Below, one piece after another: positions 1 through 8,553 of a DNA stretch of 20,799 bases (positions are counted from its first letter, which is position 1; each line of letters starts with the position of its first letter). This DNA comes from a virus. The notes below the pieces were generated by a model. It was not told the DNA's origin. It saw nothing but the letters and a program-made list of their open reading frames with translations, and ran no database searches. The stretch lies in IMG/VR virus record IMGVR_UViG_3300037069_000968, positions 1-20,799 of that record, one strand, 5' to 3'. Position numbers and translations under genes: made by a program.

Positions 1-439
1 AGTTATCGCCATTTAGGATGAGCACCGTGTCAAGCACCCGGATGAACTTCGGTTTGCCGCCGTTATTAACCGTTACCGTGTTGACGCTGCCCGTGTCTGC
101 CCCGGCGACCGTCCAACCCGTATCGCCTTCCTTACAATAGATAATCTGACCGCTCGTGCTACCTTTGGTTTTGGCGTCGGCGGTGATGTAGTAAATCAGC
201 CCGTTCCAAAGCACTGGGTAAATTTGGTATACAATGTCCACGGTATCTGGCAGGAAAGGGCTAAGATCGGGGCGCGGCGTCAAGAAGCCGTCAGGTGTCA
301 GCATCACGTCCTTGCTGTCGATGATGGCGTTAATGGGAGCTTGTTGGGCGCCATTCAAATTCAAACCGCTTGCGAAATTCGGCACATCTACCGTAGTAAT
401 TTCTTTCTGCGGAACTGGGGCTATCTTGCCAGTAAGCAT
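1..439 (-). CDS. Phage structural protein, probable tail beta-propeller type (N-terminal part, runs off left edge)
   Basis: The frame is open from an ATG at 439 to the window edge, about 146 codons with no stop. The N-terminus contains FASGLNLNGAQQAPINAI, followed by a stretch placing an early variable sequence in front of LTPDGFLTPRPDLSPF. This layout (short greeting strand, 'GLN' motif, then 'defined by DNG/PDG ... RPD') is typical of podovirus tail or head-stabilising proteins built of propeller-like beta repeats. The rest is beta-rich with Thr, Val, Gly and Asn and several aromatic strands (IYYIT, GWTVAG). The start lies 4 bases after the TAA of the adaptor-like gene, with AGGA inside that gene's last codons as the likely ribosome binding site, so the two are probably co-translated. 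The role as a tail tube/nozzle protein next to the adaptor is inference; the C-terminal part is not visible. Confidence 0.6.
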   Translation of the reverse strand, partial: MLTGKIAPVPQKEITTVDVPNFASGLNLNGAQQAPINAIIDSKDVMLTPDGFLTPRPDLSPFLPDTVDIVYQIYPVLWNGLIYYITADAKTKGSTSGQIIYCKEGDTGWTVAGADTGSVNTVTVNNGGKPKFIRVLDTVLILNGDN

Positions 440-443
440 GTCT

Positions 444-1247
444 TTAGAATCCTATCCCACCTATACCGCCTAGATCATCATAGTCGGCCGTCGGAGAAAC
501 TGCGCTACGAGTGCTCTGGTTGATGGCGTTTGTCAGAAGGTCGTTATACTTCTGCGTATACGACGGATTCAAGCCGCCCATCACGATGTCAGGCAGAATG
601 GCGTTTTTGACGGTCCCTAGTTTCAAAAGCGTTAGCGGTTTAACCGTCTTAAAGATGTCGGTATTAGTAGCCATAATCTGACTTGTTGTCGGGTTAATGG
701 TGGTAGTGACGCGCGGTAAGTAGGTGGTTACGTCACCGATAATCGTGCCACCATTCTCCTCTTGCCGGAAGGGGCGGCTGAAGTAGATATTGCCGTTAAC
801 GAGCGTGCACATGTCGATGGTATTGCGGCGACTGTCGTTGCTCATTTCATCCGGCGCAACAACCGTGAAATTGGCGACCGACTGCGTACTATCGGTTGGG
901 TTCAATATTTGTACAAACCGCTCCGTACCGACGCATAGATTGTTATAATCCGTGCTATCCCAGGCAATTGAAGGTAACGTCTTGCCGTCGGTATAAGTGG
1001 CTACGCCGAGGGTAGTGCCAGGTCGCCGCACCCAAATCCAATCAATTGGTTCGCCGTCGGCATTGATCTCCGTCTCTAGCTCATCAATAAACTCATTCAG
1101 CCAATCCACGACTTCCGACAGATACGTTTGACCGTCGGCGCTTGTCAGGTCGTCATAATAACGATTCTTAATCATCTTATAGACGCTCTGTGCGAACGCC
1201 TGTAACTGTGCCGTTTGGCTGCCTATGAGTAATCCCGTTGGTCCCAT
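444..1247 (-). CDS. Probable head-tail adaptor (tail tubular protein A-like)
   Basis: 267 aa. The N-terminal third is helical (AFAQSVYKMIKNRYYDD, then YLSEVVDWLNEFIDELETEI), followed by a beta-rich centre with WIWVRRPGTTLGVATY and IAWDSTDYNNLCVG. A helical pair, a strand with WxWxRR, and then a domain of short strands is what is seen in gp11/gp6-like adaptors that join portal to tail in podoviruses. The tail is Gly-rich and ends GGIGGIGF. The ATG at 1247 has GAGGT about 11 bases upstream. It sits 29 bases after the 1522-aa gene and 4 bases before the propeller-like gene, the usual adaptor/nozzle pairing. The family call is by pattern and position, not by a catalytic motif; it could instead be another neck protein. 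Confidence 0.5.
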   Translation of the reverse strand: MGPTGLLIGSQTAQLQAFAQSVYKMIKNRYYDDLTSADGQTYLSEVVDWLNEFIDELETEINADGEPIDWIWVRRPGTTLGVATYTDGKTLPSIAWDSTDYNNLCVGTERFVQILNPTDSTQSVANFTVVAPDEMSNDSRRNTIDMCTLVNGNIYFSRPFRQEENGGTIIGDVTTYLPRVTTTINPTTSQIMATNTDIFKTVKPLTLLKLGTVKNAILPDIVMGGLNPSYTQKYNDLLTNAINQSTRSAVSPTADYDDLGGIGGIGF

Positions 1248-1276
1248 GTCTATATCTTACCTCTAATGCTTACTTT

Positions 1277-4200
1277 TTAGTTGTAATTTCCTCTTGGGAA
1301 GCCGACTGAAATGGCGTGTGCCTTAATCAGCCCTTGCGGGGGGGTCAATTTAATCTGTGGGATTTGCGTGGTAATTCCCTTCGCGCTGAGGTTGGACACG
1401 AAACTCTCACGCGGTTGGCTCGGCAAACCGCTGATCGTATCGCTCTTAATCAAAGCAGCGGCCCTATTAGCAGCCGACTTGGAGCCACTAGAACTACTAG
1501 CGGTAAGCGAATACTTCTGATTACTACTAATCTTAGTGGTGCCGCTCGAACCGCTTATGCTACGGAATTCTCCAGCCACGCCAGCCTGTGCAAGCGCTTG
1601 GTCAATAGCCCACAATTTTTGATATGTCGCTGGGTCATAGGTACTCTTGGCGGGATTACCCATAGCGTTCCATGCAGCTTTACTAGTGCTGTTATAAAGT
1701 TGCATATCGGAATATGGTATTTTGTTTTTGTCTGCTACGTTAAGCTGTGTGATGCTATCCTGTAGCGCCTGTTTAGTGCTCGGCGGGGTGTCTTTAGTGT
1801 TATCTAATGTGTTCAACTTGTCCTGTAACCCGGCCACCGCCTTGTCGTAGTTCCCGGTTTGAATATCGGTATTCACCACGTCATCGAAGTTATAGCCCTT
1901 TGGGACTGACCCGGCTACCGGCTTGAACATCGGAATGTCATTATTGTAATTATCCTTCGCCTTACTGAGAGCAGTAGCGGCTTGCGCCTTGGCTGCGGCC
2001 TGGGGCGCACCAACGCTAGAGCCACGGGTGAAGCGATCAAGCAGGTCGGGCGCGTTGACCGCAGGGTTGCGAGGAAGCGCAAGTTGACTAGCCACTGGTA
2101 TGCGGTTTAAGAGGCTAGCGCCCAAAGAAGGAATAATATCTTTGGCGGTCGATAGATGCCCTGTAGCGGTTAATTGACCGTCCTGCCCTTTAGTAATCTT
2201 CGTTTGAGCCGCTTCGCCAGTTGGGTTTAGCGGCGTATGGTTAAGAACAGCATTGATGTCTCCCGTAAAGGCGGGGATACCTTGTGAAACTACACCTTCG
2301 CCTGCCTGAGCTGCGGCGGCAGCCGGGTCGCCGGGAACCTTACCGGTTCCGGTTAAGGTAGACTGTATTTTAACTGCGTTATTATCAACGCCTAGCTGCA
2401 TACCGCCAATCGATTTGTAGCCGTTCAGGATAGAAGCGCCAAGTGTTTTGCCGAATTGTTGCATGGCATTGCCGCCGCCATTTAAGCCCTGATACAATGC
2501 GTTACCGAGTATAAGGCTTGGAGAGAAGAAGCCTAAATCGTTGACGGGTATATACCGGTTGGCAACGTGCAGATATGCGCCGCCGTCGTTATAGCCGTTC
2601 GCATCGGTGTTGGTTAGCAGGCCATGTTGGGTCATTAAATAACCGAGCGCGTAAGTATAAGCAGCGTTATTGGCCGTCTTTGCTAAATTCTCAACAATAC
2701 CATCCACGTCGCCATGCGCTGCGCTATTGAGCAGCTTCAAGGATGAAGCTACTACGTTTTTGTCGGTAATTGAGTTCCACATGTTGCCGCCTAAGAAACT
2801 GGTAAACGGCAAGATTTGGTTCTTAATAGCTCCGGCAATAAAGTTGCCCATCTTCGCCCCAAAGGTCGCATCGGGGGGGAGTTTCGCAGGGTCAATCGCA
2901 TTAGAGAGACGATTCAGCGTGTTGCTGATCGGGTTATCGTTCATGTGGTTAAGAGACTTCCATAATTGATCTGCATTAGCCGACATCTGACGGGTAGGAA
3001 CAGCCGAACGGCCTTCAGCGTACTGTTGCAGCATGTCGCCGGTTAGCCCCTTTTGTTGCCCCTCTTTGACAGCCAACTGGTATAGTCGTTGGTCGCGCAC
3101 TCCCTGTGTCAGATCAGAGGACGCATGAGAAGCGGTGTTTATCAGATTCGTCGTCTTTGGGAAGTAATTAGTGCCTGGACCACTGCGTAAGTTGGTCAAC
3201 GCACTGGCATCTCCCTTTAATGCTTTCTGTGTATCGTCAACAAATTGTGCTCCATGCAGCTTGTCCCATATATCAGCCCCACCTTGCCGGACGCCCGACA
3301 ACACCTTGGAATTTCCTTGAAGGGTATCTGTGGCCGACCCTGGCTTAACGAGATTGACGGCTTTAGCTAGAAGCCCTTGTGTAATATTCTGTGCACCCTG
3401 ATACAAGGTATTCGCTCCAGCAAAACCAACCGTATTCGCGCGTCCCGTTGGGCTGCTCAACATACCCGTCCGGGCTAAGGCATTAAGCTTCTGCCCTACC
3501 GTTGAGCCGGGGGTTAGCGTCTGATAGTACTTAGTTATCTCACCGTTCTGTTTCGCCAAGGTTGCCCTATCAGTGGCAAGTTGGTTATGCAAACCGGACG
3601 TATCGACTTTTGTGCCATTCTCCGCAGATAGTGCCGCTGTGTTGGCGTGGTCTTCTAAGGAAGCAATCCGAGCTTTAGTAGCTTCCTGTTGAGCAAATAA
3701 TTTATCCAATTGCGACGTAACTTGGCTCTGGAGCGCAACGTCATCTTTAATCAATGGCATCCCAGCGGCTTCGCGTATATTGTCGAGCCGGGTAATGACA
3801 AATGGTATCTTCGCTTGGCGGGGTAAACTATCTATCATGCTCTGAGCGAAGTTCATGGACCGGCCAGCGCCGGATATGCCTTTTTCCAGTCCCTCGCCAA
3901 TATTATTCATAGCCTGCTTAATGGCGGCAGCATCTTCAGGAGAAGCCCCCTCAAGTGCCTGGGACAGCTTTATGATTGCCCCTCGTGCATAAGCCTGGTC
4001 AGCAGTCTTCGATAAATCGGGTACGCCGCTATACCTTTGCACTAGCTCGTTTATCGGAACCTGAGCAACCGCATTTTCTCCAGCCTGTTGCAGCTCCTTA
4101 TTCCCTAAGACATTGTGTTCGGTCGGCTCGCCTGCGATTTTAGCGGCGTCCTGTAACCGTTGATTAAGAGCAGTTCTAATATTCGGTGCGTTCGGTGCTG

Positions 4201-5845
4201 TCCTGTTTGATGGCGGCATATTGACATCTGTGGGCGGTTGTGCTACATTGTTAGGCAAAGGAGATTCAGATGGAACAATCGTGGAAGAAGGAATTGGCTC
4301 AGTTGGCGGTGTGGCTATTGGCTGTACCGGCATTGACGGTTGGGGTGTGGAAATTTGTGGATTGGCTGATACCGGACCCTCGGTCGGATTCGGTGGTGTT
4401 CCTGGTGATGTTCCCATTGATGCTTCTACTGGAGGCTGCGGGGGTACTTCTGCTGGTGAAACTGCTGGATTTGTAGCCTGCGCTTTCTGAAGCAATTGCG
4501 AAGCCGCGTCATTCGCCTGGTTGGGATTGACGCTTGTAAGTCCAGGGCTAACTTCCGTGGCCTCACGGGTCATGTTATCAATAATGCCATGCACCTCATC
4601 TGGCGTCTGCGCGGCAGTAAATGCCTTCGTCAAACGGTTCACAGTGTTATTATCGGCACCGCTTCCTGCTAAGCTTTGTACCACATTCCGAATGTCGCTC
4701 TTATTCGTCATCCGCGCCAAAGCATTAACTGTTAAGTTGTAGGGGTCTTGGATGCCAGTGTCTAAGTGAGACTGTATTACCTTGTCGCTGAAATGTGCGT
4801 TATTAACCTTCCCCATATTTGACTTGATGGCCTCTGACAGATCGGAGGTGGTAGGAGTTGGCGGTAAAAGATTTGGCTCGGCTGGTGCCGCATTATGTAA
4901 TGATTCCCCGGCAGCGGTGGCCGCATCAGCCGCGTCGGTTGCTGATTGCGCGGCCTTCTGGAAGCCAAGCGCTTTACCGACGGGATTTAATATGGCATCA
5001 GGCGACGTAAGCGCGAACGGCGTCGTGGCATCTAGCCCAGCCAAAGCGCCTGCTAGTAGAACGTGACGAGGGCCAGAATTAGGCGTTAAGTTGAATTCAC
5101 CAAGCGTCTTAATATCATCCTGAGCGTTTTGATTCTCCATCGTGAGCTGTTGGTATTGACCCCAGTTATGGGCGTATTGTCGGACTTGCGGGCTATCCCC
5201 ATATTTATTGATGAGGAAATTAAGCATATCCTGTTCGCTCTGCTGACCGGATTGTTGAGCGGCGTTTTCGCGCGACCCCTCCGTAAAATTCGATGCGAGA
5301 AGATCACCTACCTTCGTAAGTGGAGCAAAGATGTTATTTGCAACTGCGTCATTACTAGCATTTTGGTACGCCTGCTGATTGCCAGTCGCACTAGCAACAA
5401 CCTCTTTCCCGGCATCAATAACCGGACTTATCACCGACTTTGCAAGCGTAAAGGGAGACTTAACTATGCCGGAAACTATCTCGTCAGGTATATCTGGACC
5501 GGTAGGAGCTGGAGTGGGCGCGGGCTTCAATGCCCCAGTTACCAATTGGTGTACGAACGGGCTTGGCTGTGAGGATGTAAGGGGTTGAGGATTAGACTTT
5601 TGCAACGCGGGCGGCAAACTTATTTGATTCGGTGGGGGTGTCGCGGGCGCTTGGCTAATTTGGTTCGGTTGCTGCGCCGGAGCTGCTCCAGGCCGAAAGA
5701 GTTGCGCTGGCGCTTGAGTTGGCGGCGCAATCGAAACGGGACGCGGCTGTGGTTGGGGCTGCTGCTGTTGCGGTTGGTTATTACCACCGTTGAAGAAGCC
5801 GCCTATGGCATGGAAGATGTTGCCAAGGCCGCCAAGGAAGTCCAT
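1277..5845 (-). CDS. Giant virion-associated protein, probable internal/ejected protein
   Basis: 1522 aa, the largest gene in the window. Residues about 20-120 are Pro/Gln-rich and disordered-looking. A second Pro-rich linker lies at about 455-555. Between and after them are Ala-rich helical stretches, including a coiled-coil-like segment around residues 700-790 (SQLDKLFAQQEATKARIASL). Around residues 1005-1080 is a block with ILPFTSFLGGNMWNS and an Ala/Leu-rich helix ending YTYALGYLMTQHGLL. That block resembles the hydrophobic C-terminal regions of phage 'large polyvalent' and internal core proteins. No lysozyme, protease or kinase motif was seen. The ATG overlaps the stop of the 339-aa gene by one base (TAATG), so translation is coupled. 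Packed or injected with the genome is inference from size, composition and position beside the adaptor genes. Confidence 0.6.
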   Translation of the reverse strand: MDFLGGLGNIFHAIGGFFNGGNNQPQQQQPQPQPRPVSIAPPTQAPAQLFRPGAAPAQQPNQISQAPATPPPNQISLPPALQKSNPQPLTSSQPSPFVHQLVTGALKPAPTPAPTGPDIPDEIVSGIVKSPFTLAKSVISPVIDAGKEVVASATGNQQAYQNASNDAVANNIFAPLTKVGDLLASNFTEGSRENAAQQSGQQSEQDMLNFLINKYGDSPQVRQYAHNWGQYQQLTMENQNAQDDIKTLGEFNLTPNSGPRHVLLAGALAGLDATTPFALTSPDAILNPVGKALGFQKAAQSATDAADAATAAGESLHNAAPAEPNLLPPTPTTSDLSEAIKSNMGKVNNAHFSDKVIQSHLDTGIQDPYNLTVNALARMTNKSDIRNVVQSLAGSGADNNTVNRLTKAFTAAQTPDEVHGIIDNMTREATEVSPGLTSVNPNQANDAASQLLQKAQATNPAVSPAEVPPQPPVEASMGTSPGTPPNPTEGPVSANPQISTPQPSMPVQPIATPPTEPIPSSTIVPSESPLPNNVAQPPTDVNMPPSNRTAPNAPNIRTALNQRLQDAAKIAGEPTEHNVLGNKELQQAGENAVAQVPINELVQRYSGVPDLSKTADQAYARGAIIKLSQALEGASPEDAAAIKQAMNNIGEGLEKGISGAGRSMNFAQSMIDSLPRQAKIPFVITRLDNIREAAGMPLIKDDVALQSQVTSQLDKLFAQQEATKARIASLEDHANTAALSAENGTKVDTSGLHNQLATDRATLAKQNGEITKYYQTLTPGSTVGQKLNALARTGMLSSPTGRANTVGFAGANTLYQGAQNITQGLLAKAVNLVKPGSATDTLQGNSKVLSGVRQGGADIWDKLHGAQFVDDTQKALKGDASALTNLRSGPGTNYFPKTTNLINTASHASSDLTQGVRDQRLYQLAVKEGQQKGLTGDMLQQYAEGRSAVPTRQMSANADQLWKSLNHMNDNPISNTLNRLSNAIDPAKLPPDATFGAKMGNFIAGAIKNQILPFTSFLGGNMWNSITDKNVVASSLKLLNSAAHGDVDGIVENLAKTANNAAYTYALGYLMTQHGLLTNTDANGYNDGGAYLHVANRYIPVNDLGFFSPSLILGNALYQGLNGGGNAMQQFGKTLGASILNGYKSIGGMQLGVDNNAVKIQSTLTGTGKVPGDPAAAAAQAGEGVVSQGIPAFTGDINAVLNHTPLNPTGEAAQTKITKGQDGQLTATGHLSTAKDIIPSLGASLLNRIPVASQLALPRNPAVNAPDLLDRFTRGSSVGAPQAAAKAQAATALSKAKDNYNNDIPMFKPVAGSVPKGYNFDDVVNTDIQTGNYDKAVAGLQDKLNTLDNTKDTPPSTKQALQDSITQLNVADKNKIPYSDMQLYNSTSKAAWNAMGNPAKSTYDPATYQKLWAIDQALAQAGVAGEFRSISGSSGTTKISSNQKYSLTASSSSGSKSAANRAAALIKSDTISGLPSQPRESFVSNLSAKGITTQIPQIKLTPPQGLIKAHAISVGFPRGNYN

Positions 5846-6864
5846 TACGCTACCTGTCTCTTTTGAGCGGCAACGAGGCCGGGGATATTAAAGACGCTGC
5901 CGGAAGGTGTTGCGCCTGGTGTTGACTGAACAGTTGTATTGTTCGCTCTGCCTAAGTAAGAATTAAGCGTCGGGGCGGTATACGCGCCGCCTGAGTAACC
6001 GATGTCAACTTGCGGCACGTTCGTGGAAGCTATTTGCGGTGCGACCGCCACTAACTTATCGGTGTAATTCTTCGCCTGGGCCGCATTGCCCTCGGCACTG
6101 TAGTCGTTCGCCAGGTTCGTGAGGTATGCTTGTTCATTCTTATAGTAATCATTCTCAGCGATTTGCTTATCATTCGCGGCGTTAGTATTCGCCTGGGTGC
6201 GGCGCTCTTGATCGTTCCTGTTCCATGTGCCGTATGAGCTATCAAGCCCGTTTTGGTTTGTCGCGTAAGTATCGGCGGCTGTCGTAAGGTCCTGGTTGGC
6301 TCCCTGCTGAACGGCATGGTTCGCAAGGTCGATACCAGTACCACTAAGCGCCCCTAAGCTGGCAAGCGTGCCGAACAACCCCTGCCGACCTTGCCGGGCT
6401 GCCTGGAGAGCACTTTCTTTATTGCCCTGTAAGTCCTGCTCGTTAGCGGTAGATTCATTTTGATACGACTGGTCGGCCGCAGCCTTCTCGCTATCATAAG
6501 TCCCCAGCATGGCACTAAGCGCCTTCTGGATTGAACTCAGCATCGTGTCACGGGAAGTGGCTGCTGAATTCAGTCCGGCGTTATCAGCGGCAATACTGTT
6601 GGTTTTATCTTGGTATACGGGAGCGGCGGGAGTAGTGGAAGGAGCTGGAGGGAGATTATTAGTTTGTTGATTCGGAGTGGTGGCGGGTGTAGAAGCGGGT
6701 TGAGTAATAGTAGTGTTCGGATTATTCAAAGCAATGCCGGACACCGGGTTTTGCGCCAAAGTGCCAGCCGACGACCCCCCTTGCACTGCTGGGGAGGAAC
6801 CGTTCTGTAGCGATATAGGATTACCGCCTTGCAGGAAGTTTAAGCCGCCGCCTTGGAGGTTCAT
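5845..6864 (-). CDS. Virion-associated protein, Gln/Asn/Ala-rich with long coiled coil
   Basis: 339 aa. The N-terminus has repeated Gln-Gly-Gly/Gly-Asn runs (LQGGGLNFLQGGNPISLQNG), then a Pro/Thr-rich linker to about residue 85. Residues about 90-265 are helical and rich in Ala, Gln, Asn and Asp (YDSEKAAADQSYQNESTANE; ERRTQANTNAANDKQIAEND), consistent with a long coiled coil. A central Gly/Leu patch (LFGTLASLGALSGTGIDLAN) could touch membrane. Length, composition and position just upstream of the giant protein recall T7 gp14-like internal virion proteins, but no sequence motif proves this. The start at 6864 has AGGAG 8 bases upstream, lying in the last codons of the preceding 54-aa gene. Its TAA shares a base with the ATG of the 1522-aa gene. 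Confidence 0.5.
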   Translation of the reverse strand: MNLQGGGLNFLQGGNPISLQNGSSPAVQGGSSAGTLAQNPVSGIALNNPNTTITQPASTPATTPNQQTNNLPPAPSTTPAAPVYQDKTNSIAADNAGLNSAATSRDTMLSSIQKALSAMLGTYDSEKAAADQSYQNESTANEQDLQGNKESALQAARQGRQGLFGTLASLGALSGTGIDLANHAVQQGANQDLTTAADTYATNQNGLDSSYGTWNRNDQERRTQANTNAANDKQIAENDYYKNEQAYLTNLANDYSAEGNAAQAKNYTDKLVAVAPQIASTNVPQVDIGYSGGAYTAPTLNSYLGRANNTTVQSTPGATPSGSVFNIPGLVAAQKRQVA

Positions 6865-6869
6865 GGCTG

Positions 6870-7034
6870 TTACTCCTGGTCGTCGTCAGCGGTTGCAACC
6901 GGATTGGACTGTGGGGTTGGCAGTGCGGGAGCACCGGCAACCGTGTTACCCTTCTGTTGCTTCAAAAACGCAGCAACGGCACCTGCCTGTTTTGCGTTAA
7001 CTGGTTTCTTTTTAGGAGCTGCTTCTTTTGCCAT
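6870..7034 (-). CDS. Small basic/acidic phage protein, unknown
   Basis: 54 aa, read directly from the sequence. It starts MAKEAAPKKKPVNAKQAGAV, so a Lys-rich N-terminus, continues with an Ala-rich helix (AVAAFLKQQKG), a Pro/Ala linker, and ends acidic (DDDQE). The ATG at 7034 has AAAGGG about 8 bases upstream. It stops 5 bases before the start of the 339-aa virion gene and carries that gene's ribosome binding site. The 4-base gap from the 65-aa gene puts both small genes at the head of the virion cluster. The strong charge split might suit a scaffold or packaging accessory, but nothing identifies a function. Confidence 0.6.
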   Translation of the reverse strand: MAKEAAPKKKPVNAKQAGAVAAFLKQQKGNTVAGAPALPTPQSNPVATADDDQE

Positions 7035-7038
7035 TTCA

Positions 7039-7236
7039 CTACCCTTTCTTATGAAGACCCATTAGTGTGCTAGCGAGTGCCGCCTGCTTGCGCGTAACCG
7101 GACCGGCTTTGACCTTGCCGCTCTCCACTTTGCTCGCGTAAGCCTTGGTAGACATCTTGTCAGCCTTGGCCTTGGCCGCAAATTGGCCGTGGCTATTGGC
7201 TGTCGCCTTCTCTATCCAATGATCGTTGTTCGCCAT
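7039..7236 (-). CDS. Small conserved-type phage protein with N-terminal WI and C-terminal LMGLHKKG
   Basis: 65 aa and strongly basic: DHWIEKATANSHGQFAAKAK, then MSTKAYASKV, and a C-terminal QAALASTLMGLHKKG. The pattern 'WI..A...hG.f..kAk..gmst..ya...' ending 'r.A.lA.tL.glhkk' is one I associate from memory with short uncharacterised proteins found in many phage structural modules; I cannot verify this here. The start is ATG 7236. The best upstream purine run is AGAGG about 12 bases away, so initiation may be modest. It is the first gene after the candidate leftward promoter at 7269-7297 and is followed 4 bases later by the 54-aa gene. Confidence 0.65.
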   Translation of the reverse strand: MANNDHWIEKATANSHGQFAAKAKADKMSTKAYASKVESGKVKAGPVTRKQAALASTLMGLHKKG

Positions 7237-7268
7237 ACCTTTAGGGGACCTCTGTTACCTATACGCTT

Positions 7269-7297
7269 ATGTTATATCAAAAAAAGAGGCTTGACAA
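7269..7297 (-). promoter_or_regulatory. Candidate leftward late promoter before the virion genes
   Basis: On the minus strand TTGTCA (7292-7297, one mismatch to TTGACA) is followed after 17 bases by TAACAT (7269-7274), which overlaps a better -10 hexamer, TATAAC (7271-7276), at 15-base spacing. The -35 lies in the last codons of the VRR-NUC gene, and the site sits in the only real gap (40 bases) in the leftward late cluster. Transcription would start near 7262, about 25 bases before the 65-aa gene. Inference from consensus only. Confidence 0.4.
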
Positions 7298-7570
7298 TTC
7301 CGCTTTTATGCCACCCCAATTCTCCGGGTAACATTTGTATACGAAGGGGGACCACCGGCTCAAGCGGATTAGCGTCTCCGGTTGGAGCGACTGCATTTTA
7401 GCGGTCTTACTGGCCTTTACCTCAATAGCGCCCCAAGCGCCCTCAAACAAAAATATAATATCAGGGCAGCCAACAGGTATGCCCGGAGCCGGTCTTGTTT
7501 TGATGACATACGCACCCTTGCTCTTTAACCACTTAATAATCTCAGTCTGTAACTTGTTCTCAGCGGCCAT
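7277..7570 (-). CDS. VRR-NUC domain nuclease (Holliday-junction-resolvase fold)
   Basis: 97 aa from the ATG at 7570, about the size of a stand-alone VRR-NUC domain. The fold's signature residues are present in order: E4 and Q8 in the first helix (AENKLQTEIIKWL), then GCPDIIFLF with Asp37, then GAIEVKAS giving the E50-x-K52 pair, and a Gln in SLQPET (Q63). These form the metal-dependent PD-(D/E)xK nuclease core. Phage members are thought to resolve branched DNA before packaging or to act in recombination. An in-frame GTG lies one codon upstream, but GGAGG is 5 bases from the ATG, so the ATG is preferred. It overlaps the 3' end of the terminase-small-like gene by 11 bases, placing it between packaging and virion genes, a usual place for such resolvases. 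Confidence 0.85.
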   Translation of the reverse strand: MAAENKLQTEIIKWLKSKGAYVIKTRPAPGIPVGCPDIIFLFEGAWGAIEVKASKTAKMQSLQPETLIRLSRWSPFVYKCYPENWGGIKAELSSLFF

Positions 7571-8315
7571 CACCGCCTCCGAGCTTCTGCGCCCACATAT
7601 TTTGCGCCTGCATTGCTTCGAGTTGCAATACGCCGTCCTTATTCAATTGGGCTTCCGGCGGCGCAGTTAAAGCATAAGAGGTAATGAAAATGTCGTCACC
7701 GAGAATCTGGATAGTCTCTACCAACTTGCCGTCGATCTGGTCGAACACCTCATTGAGTGCGGTAATGTCGCGGCGCTGGGCCATTGCCAGCAAGTGCGCC
7801 GCTACCACGCTCTTGACTAGCGGCTTCTCAATCGGCTCCTCGGCCTGTCCGTTCAACCACTGCTGCGTCTGTGTGGCGTACTGAATAATAAAGTCCGGCA
7901 CCTGGCGCGGGTTGTCGCTCATCTTAGCGACGGTCTGCCTAAGTGATAAGCTCGGCAAGTCATTCTCTACCGGCGGCTCGTCGGGCAGCGCCTCGTATGC
8001 CAAGCCGTCCTCGGCCGCTTCCGGCGGTGGCAGTAGCACGGGGGGAGTAGGTGCGGGCACCGTGGCTGTGGCGTAAGGGAACAGATAATACACCTTCGGC
8101 ATTTCGATCTTTACCGGCGTCTTCAGCTTGCCGTCAATCCGGTTCAGCGCCAACTTAATGGCTTCCATTTTCTCCATCGCGCAGGACCGTACTAGCGCAA
8201 AGATCAACGCCTGGTTGGTCGTGTACGTCGGGTCGCCTTCGGCCCGGCAAAACTCCTCCCAGTTCCAGTTGGACACTTCCCGTAGGAAGTTGCCGAGTTT
8301 ATTCTCGTGGCTCAT
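7560..8315 (-). CDS. Terminase small subunit-like protein with a duplicated IDGKL unit
   Basis: 251 aa. Two copies of one unit are visible. Residues about 50-81 read MEAIKLALNRIDGKL then a strand-like KTPVKIEMPKVYYLFPYA. Residues about 183-214 read DITALNEVFDQIDGKL then VETIQILGDDIFITSYAL. The pattern 'A(I/L)...(L/F)..(R/Q)IDGK' followed by a beta strand is close to the 'RIEGKP' segment of many phage small-terminase and DUF5681-like proteins, which help recognise and package DNA. A Pro-rich linker (PAPTPPVLLPPPEA) separates the halves. Position just before a VRR-NUC nuclease and the virion genes fits packaging. The start ATG overlaps the 84-aa gene by 17 bases and has no strong ribosome binding site, suggesting coupling. 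The terminase role is inference; no large subunit is in the window. Confidence 0.5.
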   Translation of the reverse strand: MSHENKLGNFLREVSNWNWEEFCRAEGDPTYTTNQALIFALVRSCAMEKMEAIKLALNRIDGKLKTPVKIEMPKVYYLFPYATATVPAPTPPVLLPPPEAAEDGLAYEALPDEPPVENDLPSLSLRQTVAKMSDNPRQVPDFIIQYATQTQQWLNGQAEEPIEKPLVKSVVAAHLLAMAQRRDITALNEVFDQIDGKLVETIQILGDDIFITSYALTAPPEAQLNKDGVLQLEAMQAQNMWAQKLGGGDGR

Positions 8316-8553
8316 TTACCGGCGCACAGTCCGAACAATTAGGGCGGCAGGCTGGGTATGCCTCGTCGGGAGGGCAACCCTCAACTTCGCGCGACCCTTG
8401 CAGCGCTGCCAGCAATTCCGCGCCAGTCATGTGAACGAGAATGATCTCGCCAAAGGCGTGCCGGGGATTAAACCGTTCCGGCGTCACGAGATCGTGGGCC
8501 AACTCCGTTAACTGCTGGGCGTACTCGTCGCTGACATACTCGTATTTACTCAT
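8299..8553 (-). CDS. Small unknown phage protein with Cys-rich C-terminus
   Basis: 84 aa. The first half is helical and acidic (DEYAQQLTELAHDLVTPERF), then a hydrophobic strand (AFGEIILVHMTGAELLAAL). The C-terminus has four cysteines (C60, C69, C73, C76) in EGCPPDEAYPACRPNCSDCA, a possible single zinc site. GGAGG lies 9 bases before the ATG at 8553. It overlaps its neighbours by 8 and 17 bases, so it is part of the leftward operon. I do not recognise the family. Confidence 0.6.
   Translation of the reverse strand: MSKYEYVSDEYAQQLTELAHDLVTPERFNPRHAFGEIILVHMTGAELLAALQGSREVEGCPPDEAYPACRPNCSDCAPVNEPRE

Noticed and set aside
4221-4490. Plus-strand Gly/Leu-rich frames opposite the Pro-rich linker of the giant protein, one looking membrane-like
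   Set aside because: They are the complement of Pro/Ala-rich codons in the real gene and have no start signals.
7277-7290. T-run on the minus strand after the VRR-NUC gene as an intrinsic terminator
   Set aside because: There is no stable hairpin before the T-run; it also encodes the last codons SLFF and sits inside the candidate promoter spacer.
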